Source: Halomonas ramblicola
GTDB taxonomy: Bacteria; Pseudomonadota; Gammaproteobacteria; Pseudomonadales; Halomonadaceae
Assembly: GCF_030409215.1 (NCBI RefSeq)
Contig: NZ_JAUFPL010000016.1
Span: 116,306 to 180,305, forward strand
Reading direction: 5' to 3'
Length of the DNA stretch: 64,000 nucleotides
How positions within the stretch are numbered: the stretch's first letter is position 1; each line of letters begins with the position of its first letter. The translations under genes were made by a program, and so were the position numbers. The notes under the pieces are model-generated. The model was not told the origin of the DNA, did not search any database, and worked only from the letters and a program-made list of their open reading frames with translations. Of the stretch, positions 28,058-39,987 are shown piece by piece.

Positions 28058-28726
28058 ATGGCGGAAATGACCCCCAAGGGCGTCCTGACGACGCCGGTGT
28101 TCAAGAACAACCCCATCGCGCTCCAGGTGCTGGGCATCTGCTCGGCCCTGGCGGTGACGACCAGCATGAGCGTCTCGCTGGTCATGACCTGCGCGGTGAT
28201 CTTCGTGACGGCCTTCTCGAACCTCTTCGTGTCGCTGATCCGTCACCACATCCCCTCGTCCATCCGCATCATCGTGCAGATGACCATCATCGCCTCCCTG
28301 GTGATCGTGGTGGACCAGATCCTCAAGGCCTTCGCCTACGAGATGTCCAAGCAGCTCTCGGTGTTCGTCGGCCTGATCATCACCAACTGCATCGTGATGG
28401 GCCGTGCCGAAGGCTTCGCCATGCAGAACAGCCCCCATCTGTCGTTCCTGGACGGCATCGGCAACGGCCTGGGCTACGGCTTCATCCTGATGACCGTGGG
28501 CTTCTTCCGCGAGCTGTTCGGCTCGGGCAGCGTGTTCGGCTTCACCGTGCTGCAGCCGGTGCAGGACGGCGGCTGGTACGTGCCCAATGGCCTGCTGCTG
28601 CTGCCGCCCTCGGCGTTCTTCATCATCGGCCTGATCATCTGGGTGCTGCGTTCCATCAACCCGGAGCAGGTCGAGGAGAACGAGTTCAAGATGAAGGAAA
28701 ACACCCAGCCGAAGGAGGCCGTGTAA
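28058..28726 (+). CDS. nqrD: Na+-translocating NADH:quinone reductase subunit D
   Basis: Six-helix membrane subunit that, with NqrE, holds an inter-subunit iron site. 222 residues, [19 protein letters not shown] opening, with the conserved Cys-containing segment [19 protein letters not shown]. It starts 2 bases after nqrC. The related RnfE is shorter; the neighbours show this is the Nqr version. Confidence 0.95.
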   Translation: MAEMTPKGVLTTPVFKNNPIALQVLGICSALAVTTSMSVSLVMTCAVIFVTAFSNLFVSLIRHHIPSSIRIIVQMTIIASLVIVVDQILKAFAYEMSKQLSVFVGLIITNCIVMGRAEGFAMQNSPHLSFLDGIGNGLGYGFILMTVGFFRELFGSGSVFGFTVLQPVQDGGWYVPNGLLLLPPSAFFIIGLIIWVLRSINPEQVEENEFKMKENTQPKEAV

Positions 28727-28727
28727 C

Positions 28728-29345
<618 letters not shown>

Positions 29346-29360
29346 AGCAGGTCGTGTTCA

Positions 29361-29385
29361 CCCGGCGGCGCGCGGCGCCGTCGGG
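29361..29385 (+). other. Intra-operon hairpin between nqrE and nqrF
   Basis: 11-bp stem (one G-T pair) with a 3-base loop, 16 bases after the nqrE stop, in the only sizeable gap (72 bp) between nqrA and nqrM. No T-run follows, so a processing or mRNA-stability element is more likely than a terminator. Confidence 0.5.
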
Positions 29386-29417
29386 TACCAGGCAACGTCA
29401 AGCAATAGGAAACCGAC

Positions 29418-30650
29418 ATGGTTGATACAACGCTCATCTTGCTCGGTGTGGTCATGTTCACCCTGGTCGTCATCGGCCTGGTACTGATCATCCTGGCCGC
29501 CCGCAGCAGGCTCGTCAGCACCGGTGACGTGTCCATCGAGATCAACGCCGATCCCGAGCACACCATCACCACCCAGGCCGGGGGCAAGCTGCTCAACACC
29601 CTGGCCGCCAACGGCATCTTCCTCTCCTCGGCGTGCGGCGGCGGCGGCTCCTGCGCCCAGTGCAAGTGCCGCGTCGAGGAGGGTGGGGGCGCCATCCTGC
29701 CCACCGAGGAGCAGCACTTCACCCTGCGCGAGAAGAAGGAGGGCTGGCGCCTCTCCTGCCAGGTCCCGGTCAAGCAGGACATGAAGATCGAGGTCCCGGA
29801 GGAGGTCTTCGGCGTCCAGAAGTGGGAGTGCGAGGTCATCGACAACCCCAACGTCGCCACCTTCATCAAGGAGCTCAACCTCAAGCTCCCCGAGGGCGAG
29901 GAAGTGGCCTTCCGCGCTGGCGGCTACGTGCAGCTGGTGGCGCCGCCCTACGACATCTCCTTCTCCGACTTCGACATCGAGGAGGAGTACCGCGGCGACT
30001 GGGAGAAGTTCGACCTCTTCAAGATCCGCCACAAGAGCACCGAAGAAGTCATCCGCGCCTACTCCATGGCGAACTACCCGGAAGAGAAGGGCATCCTCAA
30101 GTTCAACATCCGCATCGCCACGCCGCCGCCCAACACCAACCACCCGCCGGGTCTGATGTCCACCTACGTCTTCAACCTGAAGCCGGGCGACAAGGTCACC
30201 GTGATGGGGCCCTTCGGCGAGTTCTTCGCCAAGGACACCGATGCCGAGATGGTGTTCGTCGGTGGCGGTGCCGGCATGGCGCCGATGCGCAGCCACATCT
30301 TCGACCAGCTCAAGCGCCTGGATACCAAGCGCAAGATCACCTTCTGGTACGGCGCACGCTCCTGGCGTGAGACCTTCTACAACGAGGAGTACGACAAGCT
30401 GGCCGAGGAGCACGACAACTTCGAGTGGCACCTGGCGCTCTCCGACCCGCAGCCCGAGGACAACTGGGAGGGCCCCACCGGCTTCATCCACAACGTCCTC
30501 TACGACATGTACCTCAAGGACCATCCGGCACCGGAGGACTGCGAGTATTACATGTGCGGGCCGCCCATGATGAACGCCTCCGTCATCAAGATGCTGATCG
30601 ACATGGGCGTCGAGCCCGAGAACATCATGCTGGACGACTTCGGCGGATGA
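29418..30650 (+). CDS. nqrF: Na+-translocating NADH:quinone reductase subunit F
   Basis: NADH-oxidising entry subunit. 410 residues: N-terminal membrane helix ([20 protein letters not shown]), [2Fe-2S] ferredoxin domain with [14 protein letters not shown] and a further Cys in LSCQVPV, FAD motif RAYSMANYP, and NADH-binding [12 protein letters not shown]. The end DDFGG is typical. ATGA overlap with the following ApbE-like gene. Confidence 0.97.
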   Translation: MVDTTLILLGVVMFTLVVIGLVLIILAARSRLVSTGDVSIEINADPEHTITTQAGGKLLNTLAANGIFLSSACGGGGSCAQCKCRVEEGGGAILPTEEQHFTLREKKEGWRLSCQVPVKQDMKIEVPEEVFGVQKWECEVIDNPNVATFIKELNLKLPEGEEVAFRAGGYVQLVAPPYDISFSDFDIEEEYRGDWEKFDLFKIRHKSTEEVIRAYSMANYPEEKGILKFNIRIATPPPNTNHPPGLMSTYVFNLKPGDKVTVMGPFGEFFAKDTDAEMVFVGGGAGMAPMRSHIFDQLKRLDTKRKITFWYGARSWRETFYNEEYDKLAEEHDNFEWHLALSDPQPEDNWEGPTGFIHNVLYDMYLKDHPAPEDCEYYMCGPPMMNASVIKMLIDMGVEPENIMLDDFGG

Positions 30651-31396
30651 TCTCGCTCGCCAAGTGGCGACATCGGGGGCTGGCCTGGCGGCCGGCCCTC
30701 TTTGCGTTCGCCCTGCCCATGGCGCTGGCCCTGCTCGCGGGCTGCCGGCCGGCGGCGGGCGACCCCCCGCTCGAGGGCACCGTCCTCGGCACCGGCTACC
30801 ACATCACCCTGAATGACGACCTCACGTCCGCGGCGCGCCGCCGCCTGGAGGCCGTCATCCAGGGTGAACTGGACGCCCTGCAGCACGCCCACGACCGCCA
30901 GGCGCGCCCCTTCCAGATGGCTCGGCCGCCCCTCGGGCCGGCCGCCAACCACCGGCTGTTGGAGGCGCTCGCCCGCCACTACCGGTTGCGCGCCCTCGAC
31001 CGCCTGGTGGAACGCCTCGGCCAGGCCGGCGTGCGCGATGCCCTGGTTGAGCTCGGCGGCATGCAGCACGGCCTGGGTCGCGCCAATCGCCAACCCTGGC
31101 GGGTGTCCCTGGCGCGCCCCGGCCTGGAGGCGGGACGGGACGACGTCCTGCAGTTGGAAGACCTGACCGTGGTCACGCGCCAGGCGCCCGATACCGTTGA
31201 CGCCGCCGACCAGGCGCGTATCCTCGCGGTCAGCGCGGTGGCGCCCAGCGCGCTCGAGGCCGACCGCCTGGCCCGCGAGCTGCTGGCCGGCGACCCGCCC
31301 CGGACCGTGGAACGGGCCATCCGCCTTATTGTCCTCAAGCCACGGGGCATCGACATACGCTACGGCGCCGCGCTCCTGCCCCTGCTGGAGCGCTAG
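30647..31396 (+). CDS. Degenerate ApbE-like lipoprotein within the nqr operon
   Basis: 249-residue predicted lipoprotein (lipobox LLAGC, Cys about 34) whose ATG overlaps the nqrF stop. It keeps pieces of the ApbE (FAD:protein FMN transferase) pattern: [14 protein letters not shown] for the GxxMGTxY start, [15 protein letters not shown]...PWRVSLARP for the VDLGG...W.VGI.P block, and [15 protein letters not shown] for the VxAxxxMEADALAT block. The substrate-binding central part and the SHIIDPRTG-like metal/catalytic segment are missing, and true ApbE is about 330-350 residues. Possibly a non-catalytic relic or a flavin-handling scaffold. Confidence 0.7.
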   Translation: MISLAKWRHRGLAWRPALFAFALPMALALLAGCRPAAGDPPLEGTVLGTGYHITLNDDLTSAARRRLEAVIQGELDALQHAHDRQARPFQMARPPLGPAANHRLLEALARHYRLRALDRLVERLGQAGVRDALVELGGMQHGLGRANRQPWRVSLARPGLEAGRDDVLQLEDLTVVTRQAPDTVDAADQARILAVSAVAPSALEADRLARELLAGDPPRTVERAIRLIVLKPRGIDIRYGAALLPLLER

Positions 31397-31412
31397 CCGA
31401 AGGAGAGATTAC

Positions 31413-31670
31413 ATGACCATCTGGCTCATCGCCTTCGCCTTCATGCTGCTGATCATGGCCGCCATGGCCATCGGCGTGATCATGGGGCGCAAGCCCATCG
31501 CCGGCTCCTGCGGCGGCCTCAACAAGCTGGGCCTCAAGGAAGGCTGCGAGGTGTGCGGCGGCAAGGACGAGGTGTGCGAGGAAGAGAACCGCAAGCGCAA
31601 CGTCAGCGCCCGCCGCCGCAGCGACGAGAGCCGCGGCGCCGATCTCGGCTACGACGCCACGCGGCGCTGA
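31413..31670 (+). CDS. nqrM: NqrM, Na+-NQR maturation protein (DUF539)
   Basis: 85-residue membrane protein required for Na+-NQR assembly, thought to deliver iron to NqrD/NqrE. One N-terminal helix (WLIAFAFMLLIMAAMAIGVIMG), then four conserved Cys in GSCGGL and CEVCGGKDEVC, and a basic tail. AAGGAG ribosome site. It ends the nqr operon, the usual position. Confidence 0.93.
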   Translation: MTIWLIAFAFMLLIMAAMAIGVIMGRKPIAGSCGGLNKLGLKEGCEVCGGKDEVCEEENRKRNVSARRRSDESRGADLGYDATRR

Positions 31671-31762
31671 GGCGGGCAGCCGCAAGCTACCACCAGGGCC
31701 ATTCGGCGGGTGGCGGGCGCCTCATCGGGTGGTGGCCCGGAACGGGGTGGATCGCGTGTTCT

Positions 31763-31786
31763 GGCCCCGCCGGATCCGGCGGGGCC
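31763..31786. terminator. 24-bp perfect palindrome between convergent nqrM and DUF488 genes
   Basis: Perfect palindrome GGCCCCGCCGGA/TCCGGCGGGGCC, symmetrical for both strands, 9 bases beyond the DUF488 stop and 93 beyond nqrM. It lacks a clear T-run. Placement suggests a bidirectional terminator. Confidence 0.6.
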
Positions 31787-31794
31787 GTGGTGTG

Positions 31795-32229
31795 TCAGGG
31801 GGTCGGTGGGTTGCGCAGCTGGTGGGCGAAGCAGGGCGGCGAGGCAGGTTCCATGTCCTGGATGTCCTCCTCGTGAAGGGCCCGGAGTAGCGCCTCGCGC
31901 AGCAGCGGCAGGTGGGAGGCCTCGAGGTCGCGGACGGCCGACAGCAGGGTCAGCGGGCCCCGTCGGGCGAGTCGCATCAGCGGCACCAGGACCTCGGGGC
32001 GGTCGCGCAACTCCCCGCGGTAGCGGACGGCGAACACCCCGGCGCTGATCTCGGCCTGACGATACTGGCGTCGCAGGGTGGGAGACGGCGAGGCGTCGCG
32101 GTACCAGTCGGTCAGCGCCAGGCCCTCGCGGCGCTTGCCGCGGGGCCAGAGGCGATCGACCAGCACCCGGGCGCCGTCCTCTTCGGCGGGGGCGGCGTAG
32201 ATGCGCTTGAGGCGGATGTCATGGGTCAT
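31795..32229 (-). CDS. DUF488 family protein (YeaO-like)
   Basis: 144-residue cytoplasmic protein. LKRIYAAPAEEDGARVLVDRLWPRG matches the DUF488/YeaO opening; LTLLSAVRDLEASHLPLLREAL fits the family C-terminal part (usually LLYSAKDxxxNHAxxL). Catalytic activity is not established for the family. It overlaps the end of the PA2778-like gene by 11 bases and is probably co-translated with it. Extra residues after LLRALHEED form an unconserved Pro-rich tail. Confidence 0.82.
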   Translation of the reverse strand: MTHDIRLKRIYAAPAEEDGARVLVDRLWPRGKRREGLALTDWYRDASPSPTLRRQYRQAEISAGVFAVRYRGELRDRPEVLVPLMRLARRGPLTLLSAVRDLEASHLPLLREALLRALHEEDIQDMEPASPPCFAHQLRNPPTP

Positions 32230-33202
32230 GGCGTTCCTCCAGTGACTCCAGGGCCGCCTCGGCCTGCGCCTGCCAGCGGCCCGACAGGGCGGCGGCACGG
32301 CGCAGGGCCTGGGCGGCGGCGTCCGACCTGCCCCGGGCCTCCTGGGCGAGCCCCAGGTTGAGCCAGGCCGCGGCCAGGTCGGGTTGCCGGGCGACGGCCC
32401 GCTCGAAGGCGTCGATGGCCGCCGCCTCGTCGCCCGCGGCATGGCGGGCGTTACCCAGGGCGAAGTGCACCATGCCGGCATCCGGGAAGCGTTCCGCCAG
32501 GGCCTCCCAGGCCGGCAGGGCGGCGGCCGGGCCCTGCACCCGCTCGAAGTCGCTGATCGCCTCCGTGGCCGGCCCGGGGCGGGCGCCCGCGGGAAGTTCC
32601 CCGGCTGGCAAGGCCACGAAAGCCCAGCGGTCGCTGCGCGCCCAGGTGGCATCGAAGGCGCGGAACGACTCGCGCCGCCGTGGCTCCTCGCCACTGTGCA
32701 GGATCATCTCTTCCGCGTCGAGGTCATAGCCGATGGCCACGGCGTAGTGCCACAGCGGCCAGGCGGGCAGCGACAGGTTCTGCATCACCACCACCGGGTG
32801 GCCGGCCGCGATCTCGGTGAGCAGGGCGTCCATGTCCCCCTCGATGCGGAAGGGGATGCGTGCATGACGGCGCACCGTGGCCAGCATCTCGGGTTGCACG
32901 CTGCCCTCCCGGTCGGGGAGAAAGACCTGGGGGATCAGGGCATCCACCTCGGCATCGACGCCGGCGTGCTCTAGGGCCATGGCCAGGGAGGCCGGGCCGC
33001 ACTGGTAGTCGCGCTGGCCGTGGAAGGGGACGTCGTCGAGCAGGGCCTGGCGGGGCACGCTGGCCAGGGTGGCCTCGTCGATCTGCGGCGTGGCGGCGCA
33101 GCCGGCCATCAGCAACAGCGACAGCGCCAACGCAAGAACGCCCGCTGGGCGGGCGTTCCGGAGGCCGCGACGGGCAGGATGCCGTAACGGGCTCGAGGTC
33201 AT
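32219..33202 (-). CDS. PA2778-type C39-like cysteine peptidase lipoprotein with TPR repeats
   Basis: 327 residues: lipobox LMAGC (Cys about 35). C39-like papain fold with catalytic Cys in QRDYQCGPASLAMAL (about 68) and His in WPLWHYAVAIGYD (about 152). Two or so TPR motifs follow near 235-310 (MVHFALGNARHAAGDEAAAIDAFERAV). C39 domains cut double-glycine leaders in bacteriocin export, but here the domain is in a periplasmic-side lipoprotein without an ABC transporter, so the substrate is unknown. It pairs with the PA2779-type gene 10 bases upstream. Confidence 0.85.
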   Translation of the reverse strand: MTSSPLRHPARRGLRNARPAGVLALALSLLLMAGCAATPQIDEATLASVPRQALLDDVPFHGQRDYQCGPASLAMALEHAGVDAEVDALIPQVFLPDREGSVQPEMLATVRRHARIPFRIEGDMDALLTEIAAGHPVVVMQNLSLPAWPLWHYAVAIGYDLDAEEMILHSGEEPRRRESFRAFDATWARSDRWAFVALPAGELPAGARPGPATEAISDFERVQGPAAALPAWEALAERFPDAGMVHFALGNARHAAGDEAAAIDAFERAVARQPDLAAAWLNLGLAQEARGRSDAAAQALRRAAALSGRWQAQAEAALESLEERHDP

Positions 33203-33212
33203 GGCCCTTCCC

Positions 33213-33605
33213 TCAGCGGGTGAAGGGGTAGACGTTGGTCAGGCCGAGGATATCGGTGACCAGCAGGATCACGAAGACCGCGAACAGGGCGCCGACCACG
33301 CTCGCTCCGGCGGGGAGCTGGTCGAGCTGGTCGGCCATCTGGGCCGCCTCGGCGTCGGAGAGCGCCGCCACGCGGGCCTCCACCTCGGCAGGGTCCACTC
33401 CCTGGGCGACGAGCTGGTCGCGGATGTCATCGCGGGCCAGCACCTCGTGGATGCGTTCGCGATCGGAGCGGACCTGCTCGGCGCTCAGGGCGTCCTGGGT
33501 GGAAACCAGGCCACTGCCGGCGGGGGCCGCCATGGCCGGGAGACTGCCCAGCACCAGGGCGGCGATGAGCAGGGGGCTGAGGTAACGGCAGATCGTCTTC
33601 ATCAT
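33213..33605 (-). CDS. PA2779-type membrane protein
   Basis: 130 residues: signal peptide (MMKTICRYLSPLLIAALVLGSLPAMAAP), a charged helical domain (AEQVRSDRERIHEVLARDD...) with the PAEVEARVAALSDAEAAQMADQLDQLPAG pattern, and a C-terminal membrane helix (VVGALFAVFVILLVTDILGL). It matches the small partner that precedes PA2778-like peptidases in pseudomonads. AAGGAAG ribosome site. Possibly the substrate or membrane anchor of the peptidase; this is inference from the pairing. Confidence 0.82.
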   Translation of the reverse strand: MMKTICRYLSPLLIAALVLGSLPAMAAPAGSGLVSTQDALSAEQVRSDRERIHEVLARDDIRDQLVAQGVDPAEVEARVAALSDAEAAQMADQLDQLPAGASVVGALFAVFVILLVTDILGLTNVYPFTR

Positions 33606-33758
33606 GTCAGGCTTCCTTCTTCTTCGGCTGGGCTTCCGGCTCCTTGATGATCCACGCGTCGCGTCCCGGCGACAGGGTGTGGCAGTGCGATGAGTGCCAT
33701 CCAGTATGGACGAAAGGGTGAGAGATTTCATGCCCTTGGCAGTCAACGCTGGGACAGT

Positions 33759-34817
33759 TCAGGCGATGCGGTAGGAGGAAGGCAGCTCGGCCAGCAGGCC
33801 GCGGCCCCCGGCCAGGGTCAGTGCCAGGTCGTGCAGGCCGTCCTGGACCGGCAGGGCCGCGGCACCCTTGATGGCCAGGTCCAGGCGCTGGGCGAACAGC
33901 AGCAGCTTGTGCAGGCGCCTCACCGGCAGGCGCTGCAGGGCCTGCTGGTAGGCGGGGCGGCGCTTCTCGAAGATCGACGGTTTCTGGGCCTTGCAGGCGT
34001 GCTCGAAGCTCTGTCCCTGATCCAGGTGCTGGTGCAGCGAGAGCAGGGTGCGCAGCTCCCGGGTCAGCGCCCAGAGCACGATAGGGGGCTCCACACCTTC
34101 CCCTTGCAGACCGGCCATGATGCGGGCGACCCTCGAGCGTTCCCCCTTGAGGCAGGCATCCACCAGGGTGAAGACGTCGAAGCGGGCGCTGTCCTCCACG
34201 CCGCCGGCCACCTCGCGTGGGGAGACCCGGGCGCCCTGGGGCAGCAGCAGGGCGAGCTTCTGGAGCTCCTGGTCGGCGGCCAGCAGGTTGCCCTCGGTGC
34301 GCTCGCCCAGCAGGCGGGCGGCGTCGAGGTCGAGGTTGAGGCCATGGCGTCCGGCACGGTCGCGCAGCCAGAAGCCCAGCCGCGAGACGTCCACCGGCCA
34401 CACCGGCACGAACAGGCCGGCCTTGTCCAGGGCCTGGAACCAGGCACTCTTCTGCTGGCGGAAGTCCAGCTTGCCCATGCTGAGCAGCAGGACGTTGTCG
34501 CTGCCCTTGAGGCCGTCGGCGTAGGCCTTGAGGGCCTTGCTGCCGTCCTGGCCCAGGTTGTTGCCGGCCAGGCGCAGCTCGATCAGCTTGCGCGAGGCGA
34601 ACAGCGACAGACTGGCGCTCGCCTCGTGAAGGCGCCCCCAGGCGAAGTTGGCCTCCACGTGCAGGATTTCGCGTTCCTCGATCCCCGCCTGGCGGGCGGC
34701 CTCGCGCACCGCGTCGCAGGCCTCGATGTGCTGCAGCGGCTCCTCGCCGGCGACGATTACCACCGGCGGCAGCTTCCTGGCCAGGGCCTCGGGGAGCTTG
34801 TCGGGGAAGATTTTCAT
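33759..34817 (-). CDS. holA: DNA polymerase III subunit delta
   Basis: Clamp-loader subunit that opens the beta sliding clamp. 352 residues; MKIFPDKLPEALARKLPPVVIVAGEEPLQHIEACDAVR is the family N-terminus with the degenerate AAA+ P-loop region GEEPL. RVARIMAGLQGEGVEPPIVLWALTREL marks the collar domain. The ATG overlaps the lptE stop (ATGA), the conserved lptE-holA order. Confidence 0.95.
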   Translation of the reverse strand: MKIFPDKLPEALARKLPPVVIVAGEEPLQHIEACDAVREAARQAGIEEREILHVEANFAWGRLHEASASLSLFASRKLIELRLAGNNLGQDGSKALKAYADGLKGSDNVLLLSMGKLDFRQQKSAWFQALDKAGLFVPVWPVDVSRLGFWLRDRAGRHGLNLDLDAARLLGERTEGNLLAADQELQKLALLLPQGARVSPREVAGGVEDSARFDVFTLVDACLKGERSRVARIMAGLQGEGVEPPIVLWALTRELRTLLSLHQHLDQGQSFEHACKAQKPSIFEKRRPAYQQALQRLPVRRLHKLLLFAQRLDLAIKGAAALPVQDGLHDLALTLAGGRGLLAELPSSYRIA

Positions 34818-35296
34818 AGGCCGCGCAGGCGGTCGAGCAGTTGGCGTGCCGCGGCCTCGCGCAGCTCGTCCAGCGCCTCGTCGCGCAGGGTCTCGCGATT
34901 GAGCAGGTCGTCGTCGCTGACGGTGTAGTGGGTCGCGACCTTCAGGCGCTGCTGGTCGAGGAGGTAGGCACCGTCCTCGCGGCGCTGCACCGAGAAGGGG
35001 GCCGAGAGCGTCAGCTCCTCGTCGCGCGGGCCCGCGTCGAGCACGCCCAGTCGGCGGCGATCCACGGCCTCCGGTCCCAGGTTGAGCACCAGGGGGGCGG
35101 CATCGTGGACGCGTGTGCCGGCGGCCTCGAGGCGGTCCGCCACCCGGCCCGACAAGGCGTCGTCGCCGCCGGCCACGGCGAGTTCGTCCAGGCTCAGGCT
35201 CGGGGCATCGAGGCCGCGCAGGCGGAAGCCGCAGCCGGTCAGGGCCAGGCCGGCGGTGCCGGCCAGGGCGAGCGAAAGGAGGGTGCGACGCTGCAT
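34814..35296 (-). CDS. lptE: LPS-assembly lipoprotein LptE
   Basis: Outer-membrane lipoprotein that plugs the LptD barrel for LPS insertion. 160 residues, lipobox ALTGC (Cys about 22), then GFRLRGLD, the conserved start of mature LptE. ADRLEAAGTRV and YTVSDDDLLNRETLRDEALDELREAAARQLLDRL fit the family. It lies between leuS and holA, as in most gammaproteobacteria. Confidence 0.93.
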   Translation of the reverse strand: MQRRTLLSLALAGTAGLALTGCGFRLRGLDAPSLSLDELAVAGGDDALSGRVADRLEAAGTRVHDAAPLVLNLGPEAVDRRRLGVLDAGPRDEELTLSAPFSVQRREDGAYLLDQQRLKVATHYTVSDDDLLNRETLRDEALDELREAAARQLLDRLRGL

Positions 35297-35331
35297 GGGT
35301 GACTCCCTGTGCCGTCTGTGCCGTGGCGGGC

Positions 35332-37908
<2,577 letters not shown>

Positions 37909-38116
37909 TTACGGATACCTTGGAAGTCGGCGCGCCGCCTCGAGGCGCCGCGGGCTCGAATGGCTTGTCCGGCGTCGTGATCCTGGCGCAAGGTGGCGAC
38001 AAGACGTTGAACTGCCGGCAGGAAGTCGTCTAAATGGTAGGCAAGGATACCCCAGCACGGCAGGGTCAGGCTATGCCCCGGCCGCCGTGACCCCATCGCA
38101 GCAGAAGGAGAGTGCC

Positions 38117-38632
38117 ATGAGCGAGCCGCACAAACCGCACCAGGAGCGTCGCCTGCGCGAGGGCTACGAGCGTATGCTCGACCGCCTGCGCGAGGGGGCC
38201 CAGGAGCTGACCTGGGAGAACCTGCAGCAGGAACTCGACGAGGCGGTGGAGTTCGAGGCCGAACTGGAGGAGTTCACCAAGGACGAGCTGTCGCTGCTGC
38301 GCGCCTGGGTGGAGCGCGATCTCAAGGACATGCGTCGTTACCTCAGCGCCGGGGGCGAGGGCGTGGCCACCTGGCTGGGGATCGACCTCTCGGCGCTGTC
38401 GCGCAAGATCAGCGAGTCGCTGCTCTCCATCGCCGATCGCAGCGTGATCGAGCGCGAGCGCTTCGAGGAGGATCTCGAGGCGGCCCGCGCCGACTACTGC
38501 GAGGGGGAGATGGCCGTGGCCGGTCGCCTGGCCTGCGTGCACTGCGGCGCCGAGGTCGATCTCGACGGCGTCGCCCGCATCGAGCCCTGTCATGGCTGTG
38601 GGCACCGCTATTTCCGGCGGGTGTCGGAGTAG
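38117..38632 (+). CDS. Zinc-ribbon protein, YbeL/DUF1451 type
   Basis: 171-residue cytoplasmic protein. Long acidic helical N-terminus (ERMLDRLREGAQELTWENLQQELDEAVEFEAELEEFTKDEL) and a C-terminal zinc ribbon (ACVHCGAEV...EPCHGCGHRYF). AAGGAG ribosome site. In E. coli the family member ybeL also lies near leuS, so this is a conserved neighbour. Function unknown. Confidence 0.9.
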   Translation: MSEPHKPHQERRLREGYERMLDRLREGAQELTWENLQQELDEAVEFEAELEEFTKDELSLLRAWVERDLKDMRRYLSAGGEGVATWLGIDLSALSRKISESLLSIADRSVIERERFEEDLEAARADYCEGEMAVAGRLACVHCGAEVDLDGVARIEPCHGCGHRYFRRVSE

Positions 38633-39958
38633 TCACAGCCAGGCGTCGAGGATCAGGATGCCCCCCGTCACCAGGCCGGCCATGACGATCGCATAGCCCA
38701 GGTTGTGCTTCATCATGCGGTAGCCGCTGACCCCGTAGCGGCCCTGCAACGAGAGATTGATCCCGGAGAGCGGCCCCACCGAGGTGCCCACTGCCCAGGA
38801 GGCCAGGGCGACGAAGGCGAACAGCGTCTGCCGGCTACCCTCCAGGTCGAGCATCGAGGCCAGCACCGAGACCCCGATGATCGGATGCAGCCCGGCGATG
38901 GCGCTGGCCACGATGCCCAGGAAGCTGAGGATGGCCTCGCCGGCGCCGAACCGCGCGAAGAGCGTCCATTCGCTGCCGGTGGCCGCGGCGATCAGCGTCG
39001 AGAGCCCCAGGGTGAGCAGGCCGGCGCACAGGAACAGGGCGATCTCCCCGCGCATGGCCGGCAGGCGCGTCAGGGTGTGCTGGCGCACCCGCCCCAGCGT
39101 CCAGCGCGTCCCCGCCGGCAGGTTGGTCACCAGGGCCGCCGCGGGCAGCAGGAAGGTGATGATGCTGACGATGGAGAGCGCCGGCGTCAGGACGTAGTGG
39201 AAGAGCATCACCAGGGCCGCCATGGTCACCGGCATCAGCAGGTTGCGTGGCGACAGCGAGAAGCCCGCCACCGTCGCCAGGTCGAAGCGCCGTGACAGCT
39301 CGGTGACGGTGAGCAGGCCGGCCGCCAACGCCAGGGGCAGTCCCACCGCCAGGACGTGGAGATAATCCATGCCCGGTGCCAGGGTCATCACCACGCCCAT
39401 GGAGGCGAAGAACGGCGACCAGAGGGCGGCACTCGAGAGGCCGCGGTTCAGGGCCAGCAGCTGCGGCAGCGTCAGGGGACCGCGCCTGGCCAGGCGGTCG
39501 CCGATCATGAACACCGTCGACAGGTTGAGGATGGTGCCGAGCAGGTGCACGCCCAGCCAGGTGCCGGCGGTGCCGGGGGCGCCGGTGACGGCTCGCCCCA
39601 GGGGGCGCCCCTGGCGGCGGTTGCCGATCAGGCCGATGAAGCTCACCCCCACCAGCATCGCCACCACATAGGTGTTGCCGTCGAGCAGCGCCGGCCAGTC
39701 GAGCGAGGCGTCGTAGCGCCATCGGGCCGTGAGCAGCATCCCCAGGCCGATCACCACCAGGGCGCCGGCCTGCCAGCGGGTGCGCCGCGGGATGTCCCGC
39801 CACAGCAGCAGCGTGGCCAGCCACAGGGCGTAGCCGACCAGGTGGGGGGATGGCGACAGGCCGGCGAAGCCCAGCACCTGCAGCAGCAGGCCGACGAGGA
39901 TCGCTACCCCGGCGATGGCATGGTGCGGCGACGGCGTCTCGGGGCTGGGCTCGGACAT
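38633..39958 (-). CDS. Multi-pass inner-membrane protein, possible transporter
   Basis: 441 residues with about a dozen hydrophobic segments and a short polar N-terminus (MSEPSPETPSPHH). Two-fold layout, Gly/Pro-rich re-entrant-like stretches (GTSVGPLSGINLSLQGRYGVSGY; LHPIIGVSVLASML) and polar NLS/NRG patches recall ion-transporter-superfamily carriers, but I see no family-defining motif and will not name a substrate. Its stop codon touches the zinc-ribbon gene's end (38632/38633; convergent). It lies 29 bases downstream of the LysR gene on the same strand, so the two may be co-transcribed. Confidence 0.7.
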   Translation of the reverse strand: MSEPSPETPSPHHAIAGVAILVGLLLQVLGFAGLSPSPHLVGYALWLATLLLWRDIPRRTRWQAGALVVIGLGMLLTARWRYDASLDWPALLDGNTYVVAMLVGVSFIGLIGNRRQGRPLGRAVTGAPGTAGTWLGVHLLGTILNLSTVFMIGDRLARRGPLTLPQLLALNRGLSSAALWSPFFASMGVVMTLAPGMDYLHVLAVGLPLALAAGLLTVTELSRRFDLATVAGFSLSPRNLLMPVTMAALVMLFHYVLTPALSIVSIITFLLPAAALVTNLPAGTRWTLGRVRQHTLTRLPAMRGEIALFLCAGLLTLGLSTLIAAATGSEWTLFARFGAGEAILSFLGIVASAIAGLHPIIGVSVLASMLDLEGSRQTLFAFVALASWAVGTSVGPLSGINLSLQGRYGVSGYRMMKHNLGYAIVMAGLVTGGILILDAWL

Positions 39959-39987
39959 GCGCGGCGGCTCCTGGCAAAATAAGCAGC

